In this document: piece after piece, positions 15,301 to 28,743 of the stretch
Numbering within the stretch: the first letter of the stretch is position 1
Layout of the letters: each line of letters begins with the position of its first letter
DNA from: Acestrorhynchus altus
Taxonomy: Eukaryota > Chordata > Actinopteri > Characiformes > Acestrorhynchidae
DNA: 64,000 nt
Direction: 5' to 3'
Assembly (NCBI GenBank): GCA_034509495.1
Contig: CM067513.1
Span: forward strand, 22,275,968 to 22,339,967
The notes under the pieces: generated by a model
The model's input: only the letters and a program-made list of their open reading frames with translations
Told to the model about the DNA's origin: nothing
The model's database searches: none
Program-made: the position numbers and the translations under genes

Positions 15301-17686
15301 AGTTAACAGTGTGGACACAATAGAGTTTTTCTCCCTATTATAGGTCAGTGAAGCCTCATGATTGTAAAGCTGTTAACTTTTGGTAAAAATGCCAAATAAC
15401 GATGCTTTAAATTAACTTGTTATGTGCCGTCATAAAAGACCAATGGGCTTATATAAATATTCCAGTTCAACCTACAGCAGTTTAGCTCTCCCATTCAACT
15501 TAAAGTTATAAAGAGTATATCAGTCTTGTGAAAGTGTGAATTCTGTATGTTTTTAGTACATAAACTAAGACAAATGTAATAAATGGATCTCAGTAAAAAC
15601 ACAAATTACAAGACAAATGCAGGATATAGCCCCTTTAAAAAAAGGAAGTACTAAATTTACAGGAAATAAAGCTGACCTGACTGTCACTTGTGGAACAGAA
15701 AATGACAGTGATGTTGGAGATGTTGACTCACCCAGTTGTGTGTTGTCTCTGCGAGGCAGCTCCTTCACCAGGGCTACAGCATGCTGAGACACCTCCTCAG
15801 TTTCACACTGAGCCAGCTGCCGCAAGCATGCTACTACTGCCCGCCGTAGGGACAGGTAAAGACTGCACAGATTTACCTGCACAGACCCACCCATATGCAA
15901 ACACAGAGAAAGAGAGAGATGAATGAATAAAGAACATTTAAGAGAAACAAAACATTGCCTTATATTATGGCCTCATGTGGGAGTGAACCACGCAAGAGAA
16001 ACACACAAACAGAAAAAAAAAACCAGAGTGGCAGTAGTCACAGCCAGCACTCTGTGGATGCAGTTAATCCTGTGAGACTCATCCGATCCCCAGCAAATCC
16101 AATTTCTGTCCAGAGAGGGAAAGTGTAAGTAAGGAAGCAGGGCTCATGCCAAGGGTCGTTTCACTATTTGAGAAAAATAAAGGTATGCAAATAACACAAA
16201 CAAAAAAGATTAACTATAGGGACTCATTTGGACATAGAAATTGACTACAACTCAACATACACTTATTTGTGGTAGACAAATCTGCTTGTTTAAAGTTGCT
16301 TGTTCTTAAGTGGCCAGCAGATGGTGAAGGATGCCATTTTGATTGCTGTAGTGTGAATACACTGTAATAAACTTGTAATACTAGCATGTTGTACTAAAGG
16401 CTGATTAAAGCTAGTAGTGAACACTTGCACTGCTGGACATCATTCTGTGAGCTGATCACATTAATGTGAAAGCTGCTGGCTGTATTAACCGTGTTTCTTG
16501 GAAGTTGGCACAACCCATTTACAAACTGAAAATCCAAAAAATTACTGGATAGTAAAGACACAGTGCTAGTGCTGGACTGATAAATGCTGCAGTAACACAT
16601 CATAGACATCATGGAGGACTGAGTCTTCAATCTTTCCTATCCAGGAAGCAATGCCTAGGCTATACCAATGGTCACTGAGCAAGACTCTAATGGCTAATGC
16701 TGTAATTAACTACAACCAAGAGTGGACACTGACAGGTTTGTTTCAGACATAGAACACAGTGATATAATGAAGTATACCAGAAAACTGTAATTTGTGTCAC
16801 TAACCCTGGGCAGTAAAACGCAAAAGTACTGGTAAATCCTTGACATAAGCCCTGAAAAGAGGCTGTGGCAGCTCACAATCAAAACCAGAAATGCCTGTTT
16901 GGTGTTAGTCTGTGTCAAGAATTTTGCAATCATAAGAGGAAAAGTGGAGAAAGAAAGAGAGAAAAGCAGGATGTGTCAAAAACTGCAGCCTTGCAGAAGG
17001 GAGGAGATGACCTACCAACACAGAATAGTCCAACAAGATCTCCTGCACGAGAAAGTAGAAAACAGCACTGGTCATGACAAGGAAAGCAAACTCAAACTGC
17101 ATGGAACAACTCACCTCTGGTAGAGCACTAATACTGCTGAGCAAACGAATACATCTACTGAGCAAACACTTGAGCTAAACACAACTGCAAGAGACTTTAG
17201 TCAATCAGGATCCCAAAATATTTTTTCAGGGATCTGTGTTTAAATGTCAAATATTTGTGTGTATTGTATGTTTATCTACATATAATGAAGTTTGTGTCCC
17301 TGTGAGAAAGTACACCATTTTAAAAAAGGAACATAGATAAATGAGACACACATCCTATAACACATGGAGACACAGCGACAGATTCAGACAGAAACAAAGA
17401 TACAGAGAGAGACGGACAGACAGAAAGACAGAGAGAGAGAGACAGATAGAAAACCAGACTCACACAGAGAGACAATGAGTCAGACACAGAGATGCAGAGA
17501 CAAGAAAACCAGAAACAAGGAGACACACAGAGAGAATGGGATATTAAGAAAAATATAAATTATATTAATTCCATTACTGTGAAATACCGTTACTGTCCAA
17601 TACACAGTACTACTGTGCAATATCTAACAATGTGCAATAACTATATATAACACCATGTCTATTTCTTTTATAATCGTACACAGAGG

Positions 17687-17739
<53 letters not shown>

Positions 17740-20700
17740 TGTGTATGCAGTGTGCACTTACACAGAGGCTGGGCACCAGAGTAGCCAGGTTGACATGGCG
17801 AGGTGAAAACATGTGCAGCTGCTGCAGGCAGGTGATGGCCTGGGCCTGCACCAGACAGTCTGGACTGTCCTGCATCACTGCACAGCCAACTAAACATGAA
17901 TTCCTTACCACACTAACACCTGGACCCTCACCTGAACAGACCAGACATCACAGGAGAGTCTGAATTAGAATCACTTTGACAGAGACTCTGTTTGGATGTG
18001 CAGTGCATTATTTATTTATTTAGTTATTTCGCTTTAATGAAGTGATTATAAACTTTGCTGTTATTTGTGTCAATTTGGAAAATGGAATAAAAAAGACAAG
18101 TGATCAGTGACCTGTGCCAATGACTATTAACCCACACAGGAATCAGTCATCCACTGGTGAGTGACTGAATGTATGTGTGTGAGAGAGGAGGAGAGAGAGA
18201 ATAAATGGTTGTGTTAACTTTTTCAACAGACACGTTTTCGCTAACTGTATCTAAAATGCATTTAATTTACACTTGTGTTAAACCTGGACAGTATGCATCC
18301 CTAACCATGTATAATGTGAAAGGTGAGCAAACAACAATAATACGTTTGTAAATAAATAAATGAATAAGTAAATAAATAAATAAAAAGTTTGTACACACTG
18401 CAGCAAGATTTATTTTTAAATATAAGCTTTGACGGGCAGCTTCTGCAGGCAACAATTGAATGTCACTGTTATAAAATGCATGACATGAAAAGATTAAATT
18501 GAAGATATATTGGCCATGTTGAGAAATTAATGTTAATAATAAATAAATAAATAAACTTCTGCACAAATGATAAAGGTTAGGAGATGACATAATAGTCTCG
18601 TCTCAATCCTAATACAATACATGCTGAATCAGATTAGATTGGCCAACTTCAGAAAGGCTTGGTGCATTGTAGATGAGACAGAGGGAGACAGAGTAAAAGC
18701 ATGAATGGGAGTGAGAACCTTGTAGGTCAGGCCCAAGCGATGTGACAAGAGCATTAAGGCAGCGTCCAAGGCTCTGCTGCACCTCCACGTGTGTATGTGG
18801 TGTCACAAGAAGCAACCTCAGCACCAGAGTCAAGCTTGCCTCCATGTGACTGTGATAGAGAGGCCCTGCCAGGTCCACCACCATGGATAAAGAATGAAGT
18901 GACCACATCTACAGTAAATACATAAAAACAATATCCTCTCAACACAGTGTATGAAATTTGTCAAAGTGACTAAGCTTCTTAAATACACACACAACCCATC
19001 AATTCTGATTAGGTTTCAGAAAGAAAATAACATTTTTTTTGGTGCTCTACCTGGACTTCTGGTGAGGTGTTGTCCTGGGAAAGTGTGAAGAGGACCCCTA
19101 CACAAGCAGTGAGGTGCTGTGGGGAGCTGATACCTCCTAAATAGCGATAAAGTGCACCCAGAGCCAGGGAATGGCCTGTGCGTGTAATGGCATCCCTTGC
19201 AGTCTTCAACCTGGGATTAGGATAAATGGAAAAAGTAATGCATACACATTCAGACTAACATTTTTTATTATGTTTTATTTATTAACTGTATTAAACCGTG
19301 TTAGGTAAGGTAGAGAGATACAAAAAACGCTAAATGCTATATAAAGCAGGGTGAGTGCACATGATCACCTGAAACACATTTTTAATCAAAAGGAATCAGG
19401 TGTGCTGTGGCTTGTTTGGAAAGTAAACCTGCAGTACCACTGGCCCTTTGAGGATAAGACTGGACAGTCTGGTATTTAAAGATTATCCTTTCTGCTGAAT
19501 TTTTATTGGTTTTTATAAAATGGTATACGAACAAAACTGGTGTGTTCAAAACCATCTGTTATCATATACTCACCTCTCAAAGCTCATCAGTGCCAGAGAG
19601 ACAGTGAAATTTGGTTCATTTAGGACCTGTGCTAATCGGGCTAGACCTTCAGCAGCCACACAGCGCAGCAGGGGGTTCGAGCTCTCCAGTGCCCCCATCA
19701 GGAGAGAGAGACTTGGCTTCTGCACCTCCTCTGGACCAAATATTTCATGACCCAAGGCCAAATTCTATAGAGGCCAAGACAAATTACAAGAACTTAAAAG
19801 CTGAGAAAAGCCAATACAGTTTTATTGAGCTTTTATTTATAAACCCTTCTTGAAACTAATTCAAAGTAATGTGTTGCTCTGTATTCTCTGGGCAGACTGA
19901 TCACAGCAAGGAAGAAAATAAAGCATTCTCAGACCTATTTCCACCAACAACAAAATGCTTCAGACATACATGTATTTAACTTTACAGGTCACATATGCAT
20001 AAGGTAAAAGCCACAGAAGCACAATAAACACTGGCCAACACTGCAATATTCAGATTTCAAATTTAAGATTAATTGCATTTTACCCTTTTATTGCAGTGTA
20101 ACCACATACAAAACATTTTATACACTCACATAACTGCTTCAGGGTTTAATTAGAAATAGCAATCAGCACATTAAAATACTATTGTAGCTGCACTTATCAC
20201 AGACTAGTGCTTGGTGACATTAAACAGCTCAACCTATTAAAAGGGCAGATATGATGGCAGGAGAAAGTTTTGCTCCCACCAACCAGACGAAACACCCATG
20301 ACATTTTGGTATGCTTATTAGCCTGTTTGTGTAAGCTTGCTTAAAGGTAATTTTCTCTGGGGTAAAAGAAGCGGTGAGTTTTGGGTTTGAATTTTTCTCT
20401 TGGTTTAAATCACAGGGAGGTAGGATTATGCCTCAAATCCATACAACTAAAAACAAACAAACAAACAAAAAAAAAATACACAAAACCTTGCAGTTTGCCA
20501 AAAATGTCAATCTGACCTCTTGTTTTGGTGATTTGGTTCAGTTGAAATTCAAGACAATATAGAGCTTGGTCAGAGTGTAGGTAATCTGTAGGTTCTTTCA
20601 TATACAATATCATATTAATGTCAGAAATCATGATGAAGTCATTACTGCATGGTGAAGTAATTATTGTAATAGTTTTGTTACATCATCCAATGCCTTCAAA

Positions 20701-23700
20701 GTTATTCAACATGACTAGAACTTAAATGAAGTTTTAGTTAGACTGAGGCTGCTAAGTTTTCAGCAGGAGATTGCATACATGTATTTACCTTCAAAGTGCA
20801 ACATAAAGCAGCTGTCACATGGACATGGACTGCCTGTTGCCGAGTACCCTTCTGCAGCCTCACACGCTCATAGAACTGCTCCAGTACTTGAGCCCTAAGA
20901 CAAAAGATGGGTGAGTGCAACTGAACTACACATAGCACTGATATTTATTTCTTTTTTTTCCCCAATTTACCACAACCCTCATCTCTTTTACACAGAGGCA
21001 CACAACTGAACTATTAAACAGTTCACAGAATTGTTTTTTGTCTTGGGCTGACTGCAAAAGTGTGTAATACACTGCAGAGTTTAAAGGAAAATCACTGCTG
21101 CCATTCCATCCAGAATTTGCATGATAATTAATCAAAGAAAAAAAATGGAAGGACAAACCACACTTTATTCAGACTTACGCACAAATTCTGTAAAATATGG
21201 TACAGTGGCAGTACTACAAACCAAATCAGAATATATTGAAACAAAGTTTCACTGTAAATCTGGGTGGACAATTTCAAGATGCAAGACTTGCTAATATCAA
21301 TGATGATAAGATTATCATTATCATCATCATCATCATATTATTATTATTATTATTTATTGTTTATTATTATTATTTATTGTTATTATATATTTTTATTTAT
21401 TTATTTATTTAGTGTTGTGATTTTACAACATTTAGTAAAATTAAAGCTCAAGTAACAAGATTGTTACTTGTTACTGAGAAGTAGGTATACTCAATATGAC
21501 AAAATATAATCCTATATTTTATACATCAATTTATTACTGTGATACAAAATATACTTTTCTGACCATTTTCAGTCAATGAGTTACAAATAATGTAATAAAT
21601 ATGAGAGAGTATTTGGATAGCAGTTTTTAAAATCTGCTGCTAATATTTTGCATTGGGTCCTGTACCTCTGTTGGATGTCCAGATGGGGGAAAATAACTCC
21701 AAACAGATGGACTGCAGCCATGGAAAGGGCAGCTGCTGAGGGAAGTGGTGCAGGAACTTCCTGAGGCTTTTCAAAGATGGTGAAAGGGTCATACTCTAAA
21801 CTTCCTGCTCCTATATTGTTTCCATGTAACTGTGGATAGACACAATTTGATGTGATCAATGTGATGCTGAAAAACATAAAATCAATAAATTGTGTATTTA
21901 CAAAAATATTGCACATTTTAGTTTGTACTTTAGGACTTTGCACTTAAAGTGGCAGTGTAAAAAACAGTTAAATGCATGGTAAGGGGTACACTTTAGGACC
22001 AGATCAGAAACATTCTCATAAAATGAATAACATTTACTGAGCACTGGGCAGAAATAACTTGTTTATGATAGATGGTCAATGAACAGATGGTAAATGATCA
22101 GCCTTGTTTGACCAGTCAGAAAGGCTGTTCAAACAAGGAAAACAAAAAACAAACAAACAAACAAGGAATACTCAGAAAACAAGAGTAAAACCACGTCAGA
22201 ACACAGGTTGAACACTGAGGTGGATGGCCTACAACAACAGAAGACCACATTGGGTTTGTAAGAATAAGGGCCTTGCCCACAATGGTTTTATCTGGATTAC
22301 AACAAATGTACAGTGGGGAAAGTAAATATTTCATACACTGCTGATTTTGCAAGTTTTCCCACCTACAAAGAATGGAGAGATCTGTCATTTTTATCAGAGG
22401 TACACTTCAACTGTGAAAGGAAGAATCTAAAAAAATACAGAAAATCACACTGCATGATTTAGAAATTATTAATTTGCATTTTTTTTTCAAATAAGTATTT
22501 GATCACTGACCAACCAGCGAGAATTCTGGCTCTCACAGACCTGTTAGTCTTTCTTTAAGAAGGCCTCCTACTCTGCACTCATTACCTGTATTAACTGAAC
22601 CTGTTTGAACTTGTTACCTGTATAAGAGACACCTTGTCAATGACCTGAAGTGAGCTGGGACCACAGCTTAAGATTAGCCATTTGTAACACACGCAAAGCC
22701 CCCTTGCTAATGCCAGCACATGTCCAGGCCCATTTGAAGTTTGCCAATGACCATCTGTATGATATAGAGGAGGCACTGGAGAAGGTCATGTGGTCAGCTA
22801 AGACCAAAATAGAACTTTTTGGCATCAACTCCACTTGCCATGTTTAGAGGAAGAAGAAGGATGAGTACAATCCCAAGATCACTGTCCCAACCACTAAATA
22901 TTGGGGTAGAAACATCATATTTTGGGGGCACTTTTCTGCAAAGGGGACAGGACCACTGCACTGTATTGAATGGAGGATGGGGCAGTGCATCATAAGGGTT
23001 ATAGGTTGTAAGTGCAGAACTTCTCAAGGTCCACCAGACTGGATGGGGAGTGTTGGTGCACTGTCATTTTTAGATATCTCCAGAGATGTTCAATCATGTT
23101 CAAGTCTTGGCTAGGTCACTCAAGGACATTCACAGAGTTCTCCCAAAGCCACTTCTTTATTATCTTGGACTGTGTGCTTAGGGTCATTGTCTTGTGGGAA
23201 GATAAACCTTCATCCCTGTCTGAGGTCCAGAGTGCTCTGGAGCAGTTTATCAAGGATGTCTCTCTGTACATTGCTGCAGTCATCTTTCCCTCAATCTTGA
23301 CTAGTCTCCCAGTTCCTGCTGCAGAATAACATCCCCATAGCATGAGGCTGCCACTGCTTCACTGTAGAAATGGTATTGACCAGGTGATGAGCAGAATGTT
23401 CTTTCTTCACAGAGCAACAATGGAGCTCTATCAGAATGACTATTGGATTCTTGGTCACCTCCCTGACTAAGGCCCATCTACTACGACCACTCACTTTGGC
23501 TGGCCGGCCAGCTCTAGGAAGGGTCCTGGTGGTTCCAAACATTCCATTTAGAGATAATGGAAGCCACTCTGCTCATTGGGACCTTCAATGCAGCAGAAAA
23601 TGTTCTATACCCTTAACCTGATCTGTGTCTCAATACTATCCAGTCTCAGAGGTTTACGCATAATTCCTTAGACCTCATGGCTTGGTTTGTGCAGACATGA

Positions 23701-26700
23701 ACTGTCTACTATGGGACCTTACACAAACGTGTGCCTTTCCAAACCGTGTGCAATCAACTGAATATACCACAGTTGTACTCCAATCGAGCTGTAGAAACAT
23801 ATGAAGGATGATCAGTGGAAAAAAGATGCACCTGAGATAGATTTTGAGTGTCATGGCAGTCTGTGAATACTTATATACAAGTTTATTTCTGTTTTATTTT
23901 TACTTCTTACGTCTTTGTCAACGTTGGGTATTGTGTATAGAATTTTGAGGTAAAAAATGAATTGAAATAAGCTCTGCATTTTAAAAAATATGCATTGCAT
24001 TTTGAAATAAGGCTGTAATAAAATGTGGAAAAAATGAAGTGCTGTGAACTTTCTGAATGTACTGTATGTACCCAATGTATGTACAGAATGTCTATGATAA
24101 AAGTTTCAGAGAAGACACAGAAGTCAAAGCACTCTTTCAGGGTGTGAAAAACTGTTGTTACGCTATTGGCTCAAAGGCCTCATCTGAGTTCCTGGATTTG
24201 GGCAGTAAATCTCCAGGAAAAGTGTGCTGGATGTCTCAGCTGTTCAATCTTCATGATGACAAGGGGATTCTACTACAACATGAAAGTACTGAATGATGCA
24301 ATCATGTTAAGATGAACCAGAATCTCAGACCAATGTAGACAGAGTTTTTTTGAGAGCAATAAAAGGGCCCAGACAGTATTAGTATAGTGTTCCTAAAATC
24401 CATAAAATCCATAAGTTCCATAAAATGATCGTTGAGTGTATATAATAATAAAAAAAATATTTGACAATAAACAAGAGTCAGTTCCAGGTCAGAAGCTGAC
24501 CTGTTCTTCGATGTAGTGCTGGTCCATGTCCTGAAGAGTAGGACCCATCAGAGCCAAGTCCTGATTGTGGCACAGAGGGGGTAACAAGCTTAGCTCAGGA
24601 CACGTTGTGTTCTCTGGACCAGTCAAGTCATTCAGCAGCAGTTTTAGCACCGTTCCAAAATGCTCTGTGCCAATGAGACCAAACCAATTTAAAGCTTTTC
24701 ATAATCATGCAAAACATTTATGCAAATATTTTCCCAAAGGTCTTTTACACAAATACGCATAACTTCATTTACACTTCATATACACACTTATTTACATATG
24801 CTCATTAAGTCAACTCCACCCACACCACCAAACAATGAATTACATGCCTAGAACAGCAATATCCATGTGTAAATCAAGTACAACTATAGTGATAAAATAG
24901 ATTGTCAGTCAGTCAGCTGATTTTTTGAGTCAATCCCCACCAATAAATGCATAGGGTTTAGCCCCATGAAGAAGTACATAACACAAAGGCCATATAGCTC
25001 ACCCAGCTCTTACCTTCATAGTTCTTGGGGGACAAAAGTGCAAGGATCTCATACACTCTTAGTTGGAAAACAGTGACAGTATATTTGACCTGGTTCCCAT
25101 AAGATTTGACCAGAGAAGGCAACCTTAATACAAAAAAAATAATCTTATTCATTGATACAAATAACAGACATATTCTTTAGAATTTATGTTATTACTGTTT
25201 ATTGATGATGGAGCTTCACAAAATGCAAAGTTACTTAACAGTGCATTTTAAATTGTGTACCTGGGCAGTTTATGACAATCAAGTAAATGTTCCATTTTCG
25301 TTTCATGGGGTTCTGGTAAACAAATTTCACTCACTGAGTTAGCAGAGCCACAGCACATGAAAGTAGAGGTAGCAGTCGACTAATTACATCTTCGCTGAGA
25401 AGATCCCTGCAGTGCACAACAAGATTCTTCATTGCTGAAGGAAACACACACACAAAACACAATACAGACTACATTAAATAAATTCCCACTTTTAAAGAAA
25501 AATTGAAAAACATGCATCATTGACAATGAGATGCATTTTTAAATGGCAGGGCAAGTTGTCAGGGGTCTATCTTGCTTTGCTATATATATAACTATAACTT
25601 TTTTTTTTTTTTTTTTACAGGATTTAATTTTTTTTTTGCTGTCACTTACTGGAGCCTATATTGTTATGAACGGGTCTCAGCATGTATGATGTGCAACCCA
25701 ATACTAGAAAGTAATTTGCAGTTTTAAACAAAAAACAATTAGGTCAGTGAAATTCAATTATAACATGATCGGCAACTGAAGGGCGAGAGCTAACCAACTC
25801 ACCACACAGTGCTCCAGATCGGCCCTCTAAAGTCACCTGCCAGGTGAAAGAGTCTCCACGCCTTATTTCACTGTCCAACTCCTGAACAGACTGAGGGAAG
25901 GCACATTTCACCAACAGCAGCATTCTGGGCAGGTGGTGCTCCACTACAGTGGGTCCTAAAGAAAAAGCAGTGAAATACATTGCTAACAATTCAATGACAA
26001 TTATGGACTCTCTTCACAACTCCAAAACCAATTCTCTGTGTGACCCATTCAGAAGTCAGAAACAGAAGTCACATTGGGTGTAGTTTGTGAACATGTTGAT
26101 TTTACATGTGTACATATAAGTACCTGGTGAAATCTGAATGGCTGATAGTGTCCATGTTTTTCTTAAGATAACATCAGACTCATAGATACTGATCCAGGAC
26201 ATAGCAGTACCATGCCAATTTCCATGTCAATCGGACAGCTTTTGGTGGCAAAGCAAGTTTTTGCTTGTTATAGTGGCACCTAGGGAACATGTCTGGTGTT
26301 TTGCAATACCGGTCATATTTCAGTTGGTAGTAGAGAGTCCATACCTGGAGGTATGTATGAAGTTTCATGGTAATCAGCCATTTGAAATCTATTTATGTAT
26401 CTGTTAAATTTTGATTGGCTGATGGCAGCTATATTTTTTGACTATTTCATCAGACATCATAGATTCTGTTCCAGGACAGCATAGAGTAGCTATGTTATCA
26501 TGTCGATCAGACAGCTTTTAGTCATGTTGGATGTTTTGCTTGTTATAGTGCCACCTAGCAATGCAGTACCACAAAACCTTGATCATTGTCTAGGTTACAT
26601 GTCTGTGAAGATTCACAGCAACTGGACAAAGCATTTCCAAATTTTAGCTAAATGTGTGTGATTTTGGCTAAATTTGTCTCTGTCAAATGGGGTGGGAGAT

Positions 26701-28702
26701 ATGGATATTTAAGTTTGTCACTTTGCTGTAGTGCCACCATCAGGCCAATCGGGCAGAGCTTGAGAAAGTTTGTAATCCGTGTGACTTACAGTTTGGTTTG
26801 TGCAGAAGAAGAAGAACAAGAACAAGAAGAAGAAGAAGAACAAGAAGAACAAGAAGAAGAAGCAGAAGAAGCAGAAGAAGCAGAAGCAGAAGAAGCAGAA
26901 GAAGAAGAAGCTTTACAAAAATGAATGAAACAAACATACAGAAGGACAACACATACAAGAGACATTTAGGGTGGAAATTATAGAGAAATTATAGCAAAAA
27001 TTATAGAGAATATGCTTCATTGAACAGGCGAGTTTTGAGTCTAGATTTAAAGAGAGGAAGAGAATCAAATGTTACGGATGTCGGGTGGGAGGGAGTTCCA
27101 GAGTTTAGGAGCAGAGCGGCTGAAAGCTCTGAACCCCATGGTACTCAGACGAGCAGAAGGGACAGAGAGATGGATGGAAGAGGAGGATCTGAGCGAGCGG
27201 AAAGAGGTAGTGATAGCGATAGTGAGGAGATTTCAGAGATATTAGGGGCCAAGATTATGGATGGCCTTGAATGTATAGAGAAGTACTTTGAAGGTGATTC
27301 TATATTTGACTGGAAGCCAGTGGAGTTGTTTAAGGACAGGTGTAATGTGATGAGAAGGAGTAGTTTTGGAAATGATACGAGCTGCTGCATTCTAAACTAA
27401 CTGAAGCTTATGGAGGGATTTGTGAGGGAGACCAAAGAGGACAGAATTACAGTAGTTAATACGGGAGGTGACAAGACTATGGACAAGAATAGATGCAGCA
27501 TGGGGGGTGAGAGAAGGGCGTAAACGATTGATGCTACGGAGATGAAAATATGCAGACTGGGTTATATTACAGATGTGAGAGTGAAAGGATAGAGAGCTAT
27601 GTAGGATGACTCCCAGACTCTTAACCTGAGGTGAGGGGGAGACTAAGGGATGTCGATTGGGATGGAGAAGCTGTCAACTTTAGATAGTGTGGATTTTGAA
27701 CCGCAGAGTAAAATTTCAGTTTTATCACTATTGATCTTTAGGAAGTTAGAAGTGAACCAGGTTTTTATTTCAGATAGACAGTTTGTGAGAGATGAGGGTG
27801 GAAACAGAGTGCCTGGTTTACTTGAAAGGTAGAGCTGAGTGTCATCCGCATAGCAGTGAAAATCAATGTTAAAAGAGCAAAATATATTTCCGAGGGGCAG
27901 AAGGTAAATGATGAAGAGGAGGGGCCCGAGCACAGAACCCTGGGGCACTCCGAACAGAAGAGGGGAAGGCTGGGATCTGAAGGATTTAAGTTGAATGAAC
28001 TGAGTGCGGCCAGAGAGATATGAGTGAAACAAGTCAAGTGCGATATGCTTGATGCCTATGGAGGATAGTCTACTGAGGAGGATAGAATGAGAGATGGTGT
28101 CAAAGGCTGCACTTGGATCAAGAATTATCAGAATGGAGAATGAACCGGAGTCAGCTGTCATAAGAAGGTCATTGGTGATTTTGATAAGGGCAGTTGTTCA
28201 TAAAGGGAATTTTGGGATAGATAGGTATGAGGATGAGTGGCAACGACTTTTTCAAGTATTTTGGAAATGAAAGGGAGGTTTGAAATGGGGCGGAGGTTAT
28301 TAAAGTGGTTGGGATCTAAACCAGGTTTTTTCAAAATAGGAGTGATGGCTGCTGTTTTATAGAGTGACGGGACAATTCCAGTAAGTGATGAATGGATAAT
28401 GGCAGTTGTGAGGGGGAGCAGAGAGGAAAGACAAGACTGTAGGGAAAGGATCAAGCTGGCAGGTAGAAGGCTTTGACTTGACAATAAGATTAGAAATAAC
28501 AGTATTTACTGAAAAAGCCAGTGTTTATTTACCTAAAGTATTTAGAGCACTCAGTAGTAACCAGCCTCCCTGAGTTCGCTGCATGGATATCCGGCTGTTC
28601 TGAGTAGCAGAACGTAGGAGATCTTCAGCCAGGCCCATCACAACCTGTTGAGGCAATCTTGAGTTATTAAAGCAGTATTGTAACACACACACACGCACAC
28701 AC

Positions 28703-28743
<41 letters not shown>

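Noticed and set aside
17320..17963. Low-complexity Ser/Leu or Arg/Glu frames
   Set aside because: They are GA and GACA repeat artefacts; only the exon 21 segment inside is supported.
26652..26983. Glu-rich, Arg-rich and Leu-rich frames
   Set aside because: They are read-through of the GAA microsatellite in different frames.
27020..27400. Plus-strand 126-codon frame with an acidic C-terminal region
   Set aside because: It is the complement of the L2 LINE thumb and 3' region, whose minus-strand translation is recognisable.
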